Of a DNA stretch of 44,114 nt, positions 23,736-30,941 are shown piece after piece; position 1 is the stretch's first letter; each line of letters starts with the position of its first letter. Location of the stretch: the NCBI GenBank assembly GCA_002344785.1, contig DDUL01000042.1:1-44114 (forward strand), given 5' to 3'. The notes beneath the pieces are model-generated. The model did no database searches, had not been told where the DNA came from, and saw only the letters and a list, made by a program, of their open reading frames with translations. The position numbers and the translations under genes were made by a program. The DNA is from Bdellovibrionaceae bacterium UBA2339. Its GTDB lineage: Bacteria; Bdellovibrionota; Bdellovibrionia; Bdellovibrionales; JAMPXM01.

Positions 23736-25055
23736 TTACCCATTGCGATGGATTCGAATTCGGGCCGCCCGCGCATACGGAAATTTCTGAATTCGCATGC
23801 ATTCTCCAATGCTAAGCGACTTCACCGAATTCGGGTGAACAAGGTACTCCTCAACCTCGCGGTTACTACGGTTTCCGGTCTCGATGTTGAATCCTAAAAA
23901 GCTGCTTGTTTGCAACGTCGTCTTCCAGACTTTTCGAGTTCCTCCAATGCCGGAGATTAGTTCTGCTGACTCGGGACGCTTCTGAAGGAAAGCGAATAAG
24001 GTTGCCGTGTTCCCCATAAGGCGTCCGCAGAACTGCGGCGAGATGCGATCCAGGTCTGAAATCTCTTGGTGTGCGAGTACAATACCGATGCGACTGCTGC
24101 GCGCACGATCTAAGAAACTGATGAAGTCTTCCTGCGCGAGGTCGGCAAATTCGTCGATGATAACCGTGAATGGTTTGCGATCGCTCCCGGCGACTTCGGA
24201 ATCGATTTTCGCCGAAACGGCTTTAAGATCTTGAATTACGAACCGACCAACGGCGCGCGCGGTATCTCCATATCTTCTTGTGTCGAGAAACATGAAAACG
24301 ATCTTTCCGGCGCGTACCGCTTCGAAAAGATCGATGCCAGTTTCTGATCCGAGAATGCGCTCACCGAATTCCGAGTAGACGATCGATTCAAGCTGCGTGC
24401 GTAAGCCCTGGAGCGAATTAAAGTTGTCGCTCCCGCCAAGAAATAGACGTGCCTCGTCCATCAGTTCGAACTCTCGTTCGTGCTCCGAGGGTATCTGTCT
24501 CAATAAATCTTCGATCGCGTCGCCATGCTTCGCGCATCGAAGTATTGTAGCCAAATCGAGTCGAACGCCGCGGTTGTCGCGAAGCCAGCAAAGCCCCGTC
24601 AGCAAGCGAAGAAGGAAACTTGCTGACTGGTTTCGGTAAAATTCTTCGCTCCAGTTGAGGCTCATCATGATTCTGTCGCGCAATTGCGTCGCCGAACCAT
24701 TCGACAACAGATTGTAGCTTGCCGACTGATCGTGAGCGTTCAGTGAAAACACCTTGAGATCATCGATCCGACCTGCGGCCCGAACGTAGGAGCTAAATTG
24801 TTCGATCGTTTCACGATCGCCTTTTTGATCGATGAATAGAACACCACGACCGCTGTCGATGCGACTTTTCAAGATATGAGAAATCAAAACCGTTTTGCCA
24901 AAGCCGCTCGCGCCGACAATGTGGACATGATGGTTCAGTTGCTTTTCGGTGATCCATTCCTTTGGATAAAGGAAACTGTGAGCGCGGCCGATATTGACCG
25001 CGGCGTCACTTGGGCGGCGTCCTATATAAGTGCCGATTGTATCGATCCATTTCAC
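23736..25055 (-). CDS. VirD4/TraD-like coupling ATPase
   Basis: A 439-residue P-loop ATPase. Walker A is GASGFGKT at 48-55, after HHVHIV, as in TraD/TraG/VirD4. Walker B is FTVIIDEFADLA (Asp301, Glu302), followed by ARSSRIGIVLAHQEISDL, the family sensor/arginine region. It would bring the relaxase-DNA complex to the T4SS channel. The N-terminal membrane segments usual in VirD4 are absent. The start overlaps the replication-relaxation gene stop (ATGA). Confidence 0.9.
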   Translation of the reverse strand: MKWIDTIGTYIGRRPSDAAVNIGRAHSFLYPKEWITEKQLNHHVHIVGASGFGKTVLISHILKSRIDSGRGVLFIDQKGDRETIEQFSSYVRAAGRIDDLKVFSLNAHDQSASYNLLSNGSATQLRDRIMMSLNWSEEFYRNQSASFLLRLLTGLCWLRDNRGVRLDLATILRCAKHGDAIEDLLRQIPSEHEREFELMDEARLFLGGSDNFNSLQGLRTQLESIVYSEFGERILGSETGIDLFEAVRAGKIVFMFLDTRRYGDTARAVGRFVIQDLKAVSAKIDSEVAGSDRKPFTVIIDEFADLAQEDFISFLDRARSSRIGIVLAHQEISDLDRISPQFCGRLMGNTATLFAFLQKRPESAELISGIGGTRKVWKTTLQTSSFLGFNIETGNRSNREVEEYLVHPNSVKSLSIGECMRIQKFPYARAARIRIHRNG

Positions 25056-25909
25056 TTTCCACCTCGAAGCTTTGTGATCGTTGATTTACTAAGGACAACC
25101 TCGAACATATCGCCGTAGACACAGCACTCTTTTGATAGAGCTTCAAAAACAGGTTCACGTAGACATCGGTAGATTACTTTTCGCAAACCATTCGGCTTCG
25201 TTCGCGATTCGCGAATGAGTCGAACGTAGCGAGCAACCTTGTCGCGGCACCGGTGACGGGACTTCATTGCGATCTCAAGTTCGAGTGCTGTCGTGCCGAC
25301 GCCGGGTAGCTCGATCAGCGCGTCGGGAACATGCACGCCCGCGAGCCCAATACCTGAAGCAAAGCCCTGTTTAAGTCGACGGTCCGAAACCCACGACAAA
25401 CCCGGCATTGTCCGCTCGTACTCCATACGAACGAAGAGAAGCTCACGATCATGAACGAAGGTGCGAAGATCCAAGCCACCAGTGGGTTTCGGAAAGACGC
25501 GCTCGGGGTAAACTGAGCTCAATGCGTAATACGCTTTGAACGTCGCGAAGTAGACACTTGCTCCGCCATGAATGCCGACCCCAGCCCGAAGAAATCCACT
25601 TTGCGAGAGCTGCCGCAACCGCTTCCTAGTCCATTCGTGAGAGGAAGCCAAAACTTCGCCATCATGAACCCGTGAGAAGAATCTTTCGAAGACCTCGGCG
25701 CATCCGGCGAATTTCATATCAAGAATGAATTCAAGAACCCGCAGATCGCGTTCGACGAGTTCGACCCGAATTCGTGAACGACGCTTTCCGAAAAATGAAA
25801 GCTGTTCTTCACGAACCGATGCGACACCTTCGCGCGAAACAACCGACACCACTTCCTCGCTACATACTGAACCTTCCAGAATCCGAACCGCACCAGTTTC
25901 CGTTCCCAT
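25052..25909 (-). CDS. replication-relaxation family protein
   Basis: A 285-residue protein. The N-terminal half holds a winged-helix-like region (LVERDLRVLEFILDMKFAG, then RKRLRQLSQSGFLRAGVG). The C-terminal half has VHVPDALIEL and TTALELEIAMKSRHRCRDK, the PD...(E/D)xE...K pattern seen in the replication-relaxation (PF13814) proteins of ICEs and plasmids. The family is encoded with TraD-type genes, as here. The ATG at 25909 has GGGAGGGAG upstream and avoids a longer start that would run into the large palindrome. It could handle element DNA at the adjacent palindrome (inference). Confidence 0.75.
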   Translation of the reverse strand: MGTETGAVRILEGSVCSEEVVSVVSREGVASVREEQLSFFGKRRSRIRVELVERDLRVLEFILDMKFAGCAEVFERFFSRVHDGEVLASSHEWTRKRLRQLSQSGFLRAGVGIHGGASVYFATFKAYYALSSVYPERVFPKPTGGLDLRTFVHDRELLFVRMEYERTMPGLSWVSDRRLKQGFASGIGLAGVHVPDALIELPGVGTTALELEIAMKSRHRCRDKVARYVRLIRESRTKPNGLRKVIYRCLREPVFEALSKECCVYGDMFEVVLSKSTITKLRGGK

Positions 25910-25941
25910 TGTCTCCCTCCCCAGAGAGAAAAAAGTTTCCA

Positions 25942-26102
25942 GGCCCACCCTCATCACCACATCTGTCTTGGCTTCTTAGACTTTGAAATAAGCAGCTCCT
26001 GACCACCTGCCCAATCAACTCGTTGAGGGTGGGTGGTCAGGAGCTGCGTTTGAAAAGTCAGCCAAAGAAGCCAAGCCTTCGCGTGCAGTTAGAGGGTGGG
26101 CC
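25942..26102. repeat. 161-bp nested imperfect palindrome, candidate oriT/ori
   Basis: Five arm pairs share one centre near 26020: GGCCCACCCTC 25942-25952 with 26092-26102 (11 bp, perfect); CTTGGCTTCTT 25967-25977 with 26065-26075 (11 bp, perfect); ACTTT 25980-25984 with 26054-26058; GCAGCTCCTGACCACC 25992-26007 with 26032-26047 (16 bp, perfect); TCAAC 26015-26019 with 26022-26026. The blocks are separated by unmatched bases, so it would form a long stem with internal loops. It is noncoding and lies just upstream of the replication-relaxation/coupling operon. Confidence 0.85.
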
Positions 26103-26184
26103 TTGGAACCAAAGCAGCCCACGGTTGGGATGGTTAAAGAGATGAAGTGGCACTCTCGAAAAATTCTTCGGCGCGGAGGACCCT

Positions 26185-26222
26185 CGATTTCCAAGTAGGA
26201 AATCGTAGGAAAAAGTAGGAAA
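26185..26222. repeat. 10-bp phased GTAGGAAA repeats
   Basis: GTAGGAAA occurs at 26195-26202, 26205-26212 and 26215-26222, an exact 10-bp pitch (one helical turn). The first copy also forms an inverted repeat CGATTTCC (26185-26192) with GGAAATCG (26198-26205). Such iterons bind replication initiators, relaxosome proteins or recombinase arm domains. It sits between the large palindrome and the tRNA. Downstream, GGACC/GGTCC (26249-26266) forms a small stem; 26267-26347 shows nothing else. Confidence 0.7.
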
Positions 26223-26347
26223 CCGCCCGGACCCGAGCGACTCCCGCAGGACCTTTTCCGGGGTCCGCGTCGTCGTAACTCATTGAAAACACTTGTGAGG
26301 AATTTTGAGTAGTTGCCGTCTATTTCGCCAAAAGGATTTGGGAAAAA

Positions 26348-26425
26348 TGGGGTGACTGACGGGACTTGAACCCGCGACCCTCGGAATCACAATCCGATGC
26401 TCTAACCAACTGAGCTACAGCCACC
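26348..26425 (-). tRNA. tRNA-His (anticodon GTG), probable attachment site
   Basis: The minus strand gives a full cloverleaf. The acceptor 5' side is G(-1)GTGGCTG, pairing with CAGTCAC (one G-T pair). The D arm contains GCTCAGTTGGTTAGAGC, the anticodon loop TTGTGAT reads GTG (His), and the T arm contains GGTTCAAGTCC. Position 73 is C, opposite the extra G(-1) diagnostic of tRNA-His, and CCA is encoded. The 3' end points to the mobile element, the usual orientation for tyrosine-recombinase integration. Confidence 0.97.
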
Positions 26426-26671
26426 ATAGGCGCGCGCTCGGGGCAAATTTTCGGCGTGGAGTTGTGACGGTGAAGTCGCAAATTCCACCCGCGCCGGCGC
26501 GGATCAAAGAGACGAGTGAGCAACTTACTGCATTCGGCTCGCCGGCGCAACGAGAGCCGAAGGCGACACTCGCAAAGCCGGCGCAAGCCCGGCGTTCGCA
26601 AGTCGCCTCAAAATCGGGCAAATTTACCGCGCGGAAGTTCAGGCAAAAGCACTGTAATTTCAGCAGCCTAG
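26426..26671. other. noncoding, GC-rich structured region
   Basis: There is no credible gene here. GCCGGCGC occurs three times (26493-26500, 26541-26548, 26577-26584). AGGCGAC (26561-26567) pairs with GTCGCCT (26602-26608) around an inner GCCGG/CCGGC stem. It lies upstream of the tRNA gene and downstream of the SIMPL gene stop, so it may hold the terminator of the latter and the promoter of the former. Confidence 0.4.
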
Positions 26672-27355
26672 CTATTCAATTTCAAATTCAACTTGGGTGA
26701 CCACGCGGACCTTCTTCATGAGGCTGGAGCCGCTGCGATCGCCATCTTGGTTGTCGATGCTGAACACGCCCTGGGACGCCGAACGCAAGCTGCCGACGTC
26801 CACCTTCATGGACTTGGCGAAGCCGGCAGCGGCCTCGCGCGCGTTTTGTGTGGCCTCTTCGAGCATCGGCGGTTTCACGTTGTTGAGCTGTGTAAAGTGA
26901 AAGTCTTTGTCCGTATTGGTGATGACGAGGCCAAGCTTCAAAAGCTCATCGAGCTTCTGTTCAGCGGCCTGCAGCTGGTCCACTTTGCTCGTACGAAGCG
27001 AGACGAAGGCGTTGGCGACAAAGCGCTTACCTTTTTGGTCGCCGTACTCGCGCGCCTCTTTGTCGACGAGTGAAGAGCCTTTGCTGATCTCATCGGCGGC
27101 GAAGCCCTCGCGCGTGAGAAAATCCGTGACGTGTTTTTGCAAAACGGGGAGGCGCTGCTGCACTTCTTCGAGGCGATCGCCCGAGACCACGTAGCGAATC
27201 GTCCACGTGCCGAGGTCGGCTTTGACTTCGCGCTCGGCAAGGCCGCGCACGGAGATCGTGCGTTCTCCGCGATTGAAAGCTTTGAGGCCTTCGCCCAGTG
27301 AGATGCCGGCGAGTGCGATGGCGATGGAGATGAACAGCGACGATGTGAAATTCAT
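26672..27355 (-). CDS. SIMPL-domain (DUF541) exported protein
   Basis: A 227-residue protein. An N-terminal anchor or signal (SSLFISIAIALAGISLGEGL) is followed by RTISVRGLAEREVKADLGTW, the SIMPL/DUF541 opening, then alternating strands and a long helix (EATQNAREAAAGFAKSMKVD). It ends with a strand VRVVTQVEFEIE. SIMPL proteins (for example E. coli YggE) are periplasmic or outer-membrane oligomers linked to stress. The ATG at 27355 has AGGTT upstream. It follows the YQNC lipoprotein gene after a 104-base gap. Confidence 0.88.
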   Translation of the reverse strand: MNFTSSLFISIAIALAGISLGEGLKAFNRGERTISVRGLAEREVKADLGTWTIRYVVSGDRLEEVQQRLPVLQKHVTDFLTREGFAADEISKGSSLVDKEAREYGDQKGKRFVANAFVSLRTSKVDQLQAAEQKLDELLKLGLVITNTDKDFHFTQLNNVKPPMLEEATQNAREAAAGFAKSMKVDVGSLRSASQGVFSIDNQDGDRSGSSLMKKVRVVTQVEFEIE

Positions 27356-27459
27356 GAGAGAACCTCGCGATGAAAGGGTGGGCCCGACATCACGGAAGTT
27401 TGGTGGCTGTTGCGGTCGTTGGCAAGCGCGCCGCGCTCCGCCGATTTGGCGTGTCGCGC

Positions 27460-27930
27460 TTAGCGATACACGCGAATGTGGCGATGTTGTGTGGCGGCGA
27501 TGGGGCCGTAGCCGACGCTCAAATAGACTTCGGCGGTGCGCGAAAGTGCTGTGCAATTAAAGCGCAAGCTGGTTGTGCCGGCCGCGAGGCGCCCGCTCTC
27601 GGTGGGGCAAAGCGGAAAGCCATTGGCGTCGGTGAGATTCACTTCGTACTCGAGCGCCACGGCTTGGCCATCGGCGGGCGCGATCGACACGAAGATGGTG
27701 AGCTCTTCGAACTTTTCCGCCATGCCTTGCGGCTTAAAGAGTTGCGCCTCGACAAAATACGTCGGCGCGCTCTTGTAGGGGTAGTCGAAGAACTGATCCT
27801 CGGCAGCACTCGCGGCCGCTTTTGCGTGCGGATCTTCGATCGACTTAAAGGGCGCACAATTTTGATAAGTGAGAAGTAGAGTCGCACCCAGTACGAGCCA
27901 CACGAAGTGAGAGTGAGTCCAGCGCTTCAT
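27460..27930 (-). CDS. YQNC-type lipoprotein
   Basis: A 156-residue protein with an N-terminal leader WLVLGATLLLTYQNCAPF; YQNCA is a lipobox variant frequent in Bdellovibrio. The mature part is beta-rich (about 130 residues) with two cysteines (PLCP, FNC) that could pair; no known domain. The start overlaps the cytochrome gene stop (ATGA). It is part of the DUF1501/DUF1588 operon. Confidence 0.8.
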   Translation of the reverse strand: MKRWTHSHFVWLVLGATLLLTYQNCAPFKSIEDPHAKAAASAAEDQFFDYPYKSAPTYFVEAQLFKPQGMAEKFEELTIFVSIAPADGQAVALEYEVNLTDANGFPLCPTESGRLAAGTTSLRFNCTALSRTAEVYLSVGYGPIAATQHRHIRVYR

Positions 27931-28571
27931 GGCTCACCTCGGTAGTTATTGATGTAGTACATGAGCGCGTTCAGATCCAGAGTGCCGTTTTGCAATGCGG
28001 GCCGCGCGCCGTGCGTGGTGCCCATGCCGGAGCGATCTGACTCGATGATGCTGCGAATGTCGGAGGCGCGAAAGCTCATGATATTGCGAGGTGTAGCGGG
28101 ATTGGTGTGATTCACGTGGCAGGCGGCACAGTACTGCGCGAATTGCGTTTTGCCTTTGCCGTAGCGAGCTTCGTCGAACACGGGGTTGGTCGGCGGCAGT
28201 TCCGTCAGCAAGTCGCTCACCGCAGTGACGCTGACTGGACCGTGTTGCACTTGCGTGAGCGTGCGACCAGATCGCAGCGTGAAGTGCAGCATCAGATCGC
28301 GCGCGGGGGCTGAGCACTTAAGAAGCACAAGTCGTGGGTAAAACGGATCGCGCGCAAGCTTACAGGCCGCGGCGCCATCAGCGCCACGCACTTCCAAAGC
28401 TGTGAACTCGCCCTCGCGACCATCGGCCAGGCGAAACGGAATCAAAGCGTTGGGCACCATGGAATTGGCCGAGACCAAAGGCACTAAGGCCTGCGCGGAC
28501 GCATCCGTCGCGACGAGAGCGCCGAGCCCGAGGAAGATGATCTGCGCGAGTGGCGCAAGTCGCGACATCAC
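27927..28571 (-). CDS. c-type cytochrome with N-terminal beta domain
   Basis: A 214-residue protein. A signal peptide (AQIIFLGLGALVATDASA) is followed by a beta-rich domain with a possible disulphide (CKLARDP...LLKC), then a single-haem cytochrome c domain with CAACH near residue 150 and a Met candidate near MGTTHGARP as the sixth ligand. The haem domain is short (about 70 residues) and ends in ALMYYINNYRG, a typical cytochrome c C-terminal helix. It is coupled to lipoprotein genes on both sides. Confidence 0.85.
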   Translation of the reverse strand: MMSRLAPLAQIIFLGLGALVATDASAQALVPLVSANSMVPNALIPFRLADGREGEFTALEVRGADGAAACKLARDPFYPRLVLLKCSAPARDLMLHFTLRSGRTLTQVQHGPVSVTAVSDLLTELPPTNPVFDEARYGKGKTQFAQYCAACHVNHTNPATPRNIMSFRASDIRSIIESDRSGMGTTHGARPALQNGTLDLNALMYYINNYRGEP

Positions 28572-29305
28572 ATCACCTGCCAGTGCGAAGAGGCGCAGAC
28601 GATGTAGAGCGTGCTTCGCCAGTCGTCGAGTGTGGGCTGCGCCGGATCGAAGGTGATTTGAAGGGATTCGATCAGGCTTTGCGGTGGCACGGGCTTATCG
28701 CGATAAAAGAGCATCACCGCGCGCTGAAGGTTCGCAGCATTCGGCGTCGGCACAGCTTCGCTGCTGATCTTGGCAAGCGCGTTGCGCAGGCGTGTGTCGT
28801 TCGAGAGAAGATTTGCGCAGGTCTTGGCGAGCAAGGCTTGTCGCGAAACCGTCGCATTGGGAGTGAGGCGTGAGCCGAAGCTTGAAGCCGGAGCCCGCAG
28901 CGAACATGTGAAGCCGGGGATCGCCGTTGTCAGGCCGCCGCGACCGTTGGGCCGGCGGTAGTTTTCATAAATGGAGCAGGGCGATCCGAAGTCGGTGCGA
29001 TTCTCCTGAATGTCGGCCAAGACTTCTCCGGAGATCGCGGCCGCGCCGAAAATGTCATTGAGTAACGAGACCACATAGAGGCGATCGGCGATGAGCGGTT
29101 CAAAGGTGGTGCTGACTTTCTCGCGCTTGTCTTCGTCGACATGGTGATCGCGATCTCGATGCAAGGACTCTTCGGTGTTCACTTCATACACCGAGGCTTG
29201 ATCGAGTTTCTGGGGCGCGCAGTTCTGATATGAAAAGGTGACCGCGAAGATGAGCAAAGCCGCGCCAAAGGGTCGGAAGTTCTGAGAGACTTTGTCCTTA
29301 GACAT
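28568..29305 (-). CDS. YQNC-type lipoprotein, larger
   Basis: A 245-residue protein with leader GAALLIFAVTFSYQNCAPQK and the same lipobox as the smaller lipoprotein two genes downstream. The mature region includes a charged HRDRDHHVDEDKREK stretch and cysteines near PCSIYEN, FTCSL, KTCANLL and the C-terminus. It has a predicted helical C-terminal half. The start at 29305 has GGAGG and lies 8 bases inside the end of the DUF1501 gene. No family is recognised. Confidence 0.8.
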   Translation of the reverse strand: MSKDKVSQNFRPFGAALLIFAVTFSYQNCAPQKLDQASVYEVNTEESLHRDRDHHVDEDKREKVSTTFEPLIADRLYVVSLLNDIFGAAAISGEVLADIQENRTDFGSPCSIYENYRRPNGRGGLTTAIPGFTCSLRAPASSFGSRLTPNATVSRQALLAKTCANLLSNDTRLRNALAKISSEAVPTPNAANLQRAVMLFYRDKPVPPQSLIESLQITFDPAQPTLDDWRSTLYIVCASSHWQVM

Positions 29306-30941
29306 TCTTCGCCTCCGCTTTGACAGGGACCCAGACTTTTCCACTGAGTTTCATCAGTGGATAACCATTGGCGACAAGGTCGCGCACGCCGAGCATCGCA
29401 GTGATGGTGCGCGTGACGTCGGTGAGCACCAAGGGGCGGACTTCGGTTTCGGCCGGAGTCTTGCCGAACTTGTCGTCGAAGCGAAAGTCGCCTGCGACGC
29501 CCCAAGTTCCCGGATAGCGACTGATGCCCGCTTCGGTTCGCACGTTGCCGACCACGGAGAGTCCTTGAATGGCGCCGGAGTAGACGCTCGCGCCGCTGCC
29601 GATCACGCCGTGATCCGAGCCGCTGCCGTCGTCGCGAGGATTGCGATTCCACTCACCCGCGACGTGGACAAAGGTTTTCTCCCACTGCGGTCCAAGCTGA
29701 TCGCGGAATTCTGAAATGCAGGCGATGAGCGCGCGATAGTAAAGCGTCGTCATATAGGTTTCAGCGAATCGGCCGACGAAGTGGTGGTCGTGACTGATGG
29801 ACATCACGGTGCCGGGGCGAACTTGAATGCCGTTAAAGCGATTCGATCCCAAGATCATGCTGGACGTGAGCTGCGCTTTGAAAAGCAGTTCCGTGGTGGC
29901 GAAGCCCGCGGCGAACTCGATTGGTTCGGAGCGGCCCGGAGCGATGAAGTCGCGAAGCATGGCGTTGGTCGTCGAAGTTTGGTCGTCGACGCGAAAGCCG
30001 ATGTTGCCGCTCAGCACGCGCACGTTGCTTGGGATGTAGTCGTCCACATAAGAGTCGTGCGTGAGTGCGGCGGCGATCAGATCTTTGTAGCGCTTCAAAG
30101 CCGCATCATAGTTGCTGGCCATGTCGACCACGCGCTTGGAGATCAGCTCTTCAGCGTTTGAGTACGAGTCCGCCAGTGTCGTGTTAGTTAAACCAATTTG
30201 TTTGGCGTAAGCGTCGAATTGCGCGAAGGCCTGTTCGCGAGCCTTGAACCAGTTGGGAAGTGTTGCGGGCACGCGCGCGTTGAGATCGCGATAGGGTGCG
30301 AGCAGCGTGGTGAGTGGATTTGCAAGCGCGCTATTGAAATTCACGCCGCTTAAGCCGCGTGAGGATCTGTGTCCGTCACTCGCTGGAGGAATTCCGCTCA
30401 GCACCGCGGGGATCGGGCGACCGGCTTGGTCCGCGACAGCTCCTGAGATCGAAAAGCCGCCGATGTTCGTCGCGTTTTGTCGGCGATTGGAGATCGAGTG
30501 AGAGTTGATCTCCATGTCCACGCCGCGGGTCCACAGAGCGTTTTTCAACAGCGCCGAATAGTCTTTGCCGCCGGCGTTCATGCCCCAAACCGGTGGCACG
30601 CGATAGCCTTCGCGTTCGATGGTGGCGTAGACAGGTCGATAGTTGTCGCCGGGCGCGACATCGATGCGCGTACCGAAACTCGATGCCGGATTCGAAAAGG
30701 CTTCAGTGAGTTTGGGTTGTAAAGGCAAATCAAATTGCCAGCGAGGAAGTCCGCCTGCCAGAGAGATCTGCAAGTAGTAAACGTCGCGAGTTGTGGCGTG
30801 TAGACTTTGCGCCAGCGCCTGATTGAAGATCGGCGCGAGCATGTGATCGCCGAACACAGAGCCTGCGCCTAGTCCCGCGGTGACTTTGGCCATTTGTCGA
30901 AGGAAGTCGCGACGAGCGGCGCGAAGTGATTTGTTATTCAT
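29298..30941 (-). CDS. DUF1501-family Tat-exported protein
   Basis: A 547-residue protein starting MNNKSLRAARRDFLRQMAKV with a twin-arginine motif (RRDFLR), so it is probably exported folded. The body fits the DUF1501 group (sulfatase/alkaline-phosphatase-like fold): MSISHDHHFVGRF, HVAGEWNRNPRDDGSGSDHG and LSGKVWVPV near the end. Those proteins are usually paired with cytochrome-like DUF proteins, as here. The upstream in-frame extension to 31532 is antisense to nothing and has shadow composition; the start overlaps the previous stop (ATGA). Confidence 0.85.
   Translation of the reverse strand: MNNKSLRAARRDFLRQMAKVTAGLGAGSVFGDHMLAPIFNQALAQSLHATTRDVYYLQISLAGGLPRWQFDLPLQPKLTEAFSNPASSFGTRIDVAPGDNYRPVYATIEREGYRVPPVWGMNAGGKDYSALLKNALWTRGVDMEINSHSISNRRQNATNIGGFSISGAVADQAGRPIPAVLSGIPPASDGHRSSRGLSGVNFNSALANPLTTLLAPYRDLNARVPATLPNWFKAREQAFAQFDAYAKQIGLTNTTLADSYSNAEELISKRVVDMASNYDAALKRYKDLIAAALTHDSYVDDYIPSNVRVLSGNIGFRVDDQTSTTNAMLRDFIAPGRSEPIEFAAGFATTELLFKAQLTSSMILGSNRFNGIQVRPGTVMSISHDHHFVGRFAETYMTTLYYRALIACISEFRDQLGPQWEKTFVHVAGEWNRNPRDDGSGSDHGVIGSGASVYSGAIQGLSVVGNVRTEAGISRYPGTWGVAGDFRFDDKFGKTPAETEVRPLVLTDVTRTITAMLGVRDLVANGYPLMKLSGKVWVPVKAEAKNV

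Noticed and set aside
25942..26102. Insertion sequence with terminal inverted repeats
   Set aside because: The arms are nested around one centre with no transposase between them; the interior is only palindromic DNA.
26195..26222. CRISPR array
   Set aside because: The repeats are only 8 bp on a 10-bp pitch with no spacers, and no cas gene is present.
26672..27556. SIMPL gene starting at 27556
   Set aside because: The extra 67 residues overlap the lipoprotein gene end and are shadow-like; the ATG at 27355 gives a proper export signal.
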